This document shows, piece after piece, positions 5,175-6,498 of a DNA stretch of 6,498 bases (position 1 is its first letter; the number at the start of each line of letters is the position of its first letter). Source of the DNA: CAZVFX01 sp964626565 (GTDB taxonomy: Bacteria > Myxococcota_A > UBA9042 > CAIXZC01); NCBI GenBank assembly GCA_964626565.1, contig CAZVFX010000228.1, forward strand, positions 1 through 6,498, written 5' to 3'. Made by a program: the position numbers and the translations under genes. Below the pieces are notes generated by a model. The model was not told the origin of the DNA and searched no databases. It saw only the letters and a program-made list of their open reading frames with translations.

Positions 5175-6498
5175 TCGTGAACCTCCTGATGCCATTTCCT
5201 AAAACCGTCCGGCTCGGGGTACAAGACCTCCCCGCAGTCCAACCGTCTGTTGTCAAGCAGCTCGGCAAGGGATGAATACCAGGCCGCGTTCTCCGCACCC
5301 TTTTCCAGCTCCTTGGTGATACTCTCCCACTCTTTCAGTTGAAAGCCTGCGTCCATGCGAATCTGCTGGTTGTGAGAGTCCACGTGACGTATGTAGCTGT
5401 CCCTCTGGCCAGATTCAAATTCGTCCCTCAGCTCCTCCATCGCGGCGGCTGCATGGGTAGAAACGGCAGCTTCCTCGAAATCCTCCAGGTTGTTGCACAA
5501 GAGGGCGAGGAGGTCCGCGGTCTTCAGCGTCCTGGCAAGGGCCCGCTGCACATTGTAGGGTTCTTTCAACAGTGATGCAGCGAATCTCTTACCCCGGCGG
5601 TATTCTGTCACCACCAGGGATTTGGTCCGGCTCCATTTCTTCAGCTTGGAGAGCTGCAATTGGTAGAGACCGATGCCCACGGAAAGTGAATCGGTGAGCA
5701 TGGGGACCGAATCCCCATAGCGGTTGACCATCTCCTTGAGCCAGACGAGGTCGGCCAGATACACGTATCTAGCCGGGTCCACATACCTGGCTACTTCCAG
5801 AGCCCCCCTGAGTCCCAACCGGCGGAATTCACGGTCGAACACCTCCGGAGATTCCTTCAGCTTCAGAAGCCCGAAGTATCTCAGGTGGATGTCCCCGTTG
5901 ATGATTTCGGTCACCGCTTCTCGATAGGTTGGCAGATTGGGGTTCCGCTGCCTCAGCTTCTGATACTCCTTATCGGTCATGAGCATCGGGGTCATCTGTT
6001 GGGCATAGTTCGTCAGCATCACCTGCAATTCACCGGATTCCTTTAGCGCTGCGGACTTAAGAAAACTGTCCAGGTTACCCGGCAGGACCCGCAGTTGTTC
6101 CTTCAACTTACCCACCATTTCCCCGAAGTGCTTCAGGTCTTCCTCGTAACGCTGACCGTCGCGCTCCTTGATGAACTTCAGGCAACTCTGAGCATCCTTG
6201 CCCCAGAGGCGGTAGTACCATTCGTCGAAAGCAACGGCGCTGCCGGTCCACCAGGCGATCTCCATGGCGTCCTTCACACCCCTGAGTTCGTCGGAGGGCA
6301 CCACCCCCCGCTTCTCTGCATCCCGACGGTAGTTGACCTGCCGGGACGTGGCGTACCTGGCGAGGGCGTCATTGAAGGCATCATAGTCGTTGAGGTAAGC
6401 CAACATGAGATATTCGAGGAATCTGCCGTCGCCCTCCAAGCGCAGCAGCAGTTCTTCGTAAGGCTCCGAGCCGGAATAGTCATCCACGGATTGAAGAT
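5171..6498 (-). CDS. Helical protein of unknown function, 5' end outside the window
   Basis: The frame is open from the window edge to the TGA at 5171-5173, giving about 441 visible residues. The first possible start, a GTG at 6485-6487, has no SD and is preceded in frame by Leu-Gln-Ser codons, so it is probably an internal valine and the gene is truncated by the window edge. The visible part is almost wholly helical, charged and rich in aromatics, for example EIAWWTGSAVAFDEWYYRLW at 76-95 and RYVDPARYVYLADLVWLKEM at 234-253, counting the GTG as 1. There is no transmembrane segment in it. Cysteines at 102, 331 and 418 show no metal-binding spacing. A helical stretch at 337-400 may be coiled. 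I recognise no family and see no catalytic motif. A signal peptide or another domain could lie upstream. The ATGA overlap with the lipoprotein gene says the two are co-transcribed. Confidence 0.8.
   Translation of the reverse strand, partial: LQSVDDYSGSEPYEELLLRLEGDGRFLEYLMLAYLNDYDAFNDALARYATSRQVNYRRDAEKRGVVPSDELRGVKDAMEIAWWTGSAVAFDEWYYRLWGKDAQSCLKFIKERDGQRYEEDLKHFGEMVGKLKEQLRVLPGNLDSFLKSAALKESGELQVMLTNYAQQMTPMLMTDKEYQKLRQRNPNLPTYREAVTEIINGDIHLRYFGLLKLKESPEVFDREFRRLGLRGALEVARYVDPARYVYLADLVWLKEMVNRYGDSVPMLTDSLSVGIGLYQLQLSKLKKWSRTKSLVVTEYRRGKRFAASLLKEPYNVQRALARTLKTADLLALLCNNLEDFEEAAVSTHAAAAMEELRDEFESGQRDSYIRHVDSHNQQIRMDAGFQLKEWESITKELEKGAENAAWYSSLAELLDNRRLDCGEVLYPEPDGFRKWHQEVHE
5181..5187 (-). 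promoter_or_regulatory. Ribosome binding site deciding the start of the four-Cys lipoprotein gene
   Basis: AGGAGGT on the minus strand, six bases before the ATG at 5172-5174 and nine before the next ATG at 5169-5171. It lies inside the last codons of the upstream gene. It excludes the longer in-frame start at 5195, which would place the SD inside the coding sequence. Confidence 0.85.

Overview
The window is moderately GC-rich, gene-dense bacterial chromosome. It holds one plus-strand membrane-protein gene (17-763) and, converging on it, a run of four minus-strand genes filling 778-6498. The style suggests a Gram-negative bacterium of the Myxococcota / Bradymonadota (former deltaproteobacterial) type: two lipoprotein signal sequences, a BI-1 protein of the NPAL-starting bacterial subfamily, ExbD-like periplasmic domains, and a pilin-like globular domain of the kind I associate with those phyla. 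The lineage is an inference from protein style only; there is no rRNA or marker gene.

Layout. 17-763 (+) is a complete Bax inhibitor-1/YccA-family membrane protein with its own Shine-Dalgarno (SD) sequence. Fourteen bases separate its stop from the stop of the convergent block, with no obvious terminator. The minus-strand genes, in order of transcription, are: (1) 6498-5171, a helical protein of unknown function whose 5' end lies outside the window; (2) 5174-4632, a 180-residue four-cysteine helical lipoprotein that overlaps gene 1 by ATGA; (3) 4583-2385, a 732-residue membrane-anchored protein with a DUF3352-like body and a cysteine-rich, type IV pilin-like C-terminal domain; (4) 2349-778, a 523-residue lipoprotein carrying what look like two tandem ExbD/TolR-type periplasmic domains. 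Spacings are -4, 48 and 35 bases, so the four genes are probably one operon.

Interpretation. Genes 2, 3 and 4 all appear to be exported and anchored outside the cytoplasmic membrane. Genes 3 and 4 each reuse a domain from a known envelope machine (type IV pilin; Exb/Tol stator) without the transmembrane helix that makes it work in that machine. The simplest reading is a lineage-specific envelope assembly of unknown function. It is the most interesting content here. Nothing in the window suggests mobile elements, CRISPR, tRNA or rRNA, and no gap between genes exceeds 48 bases.
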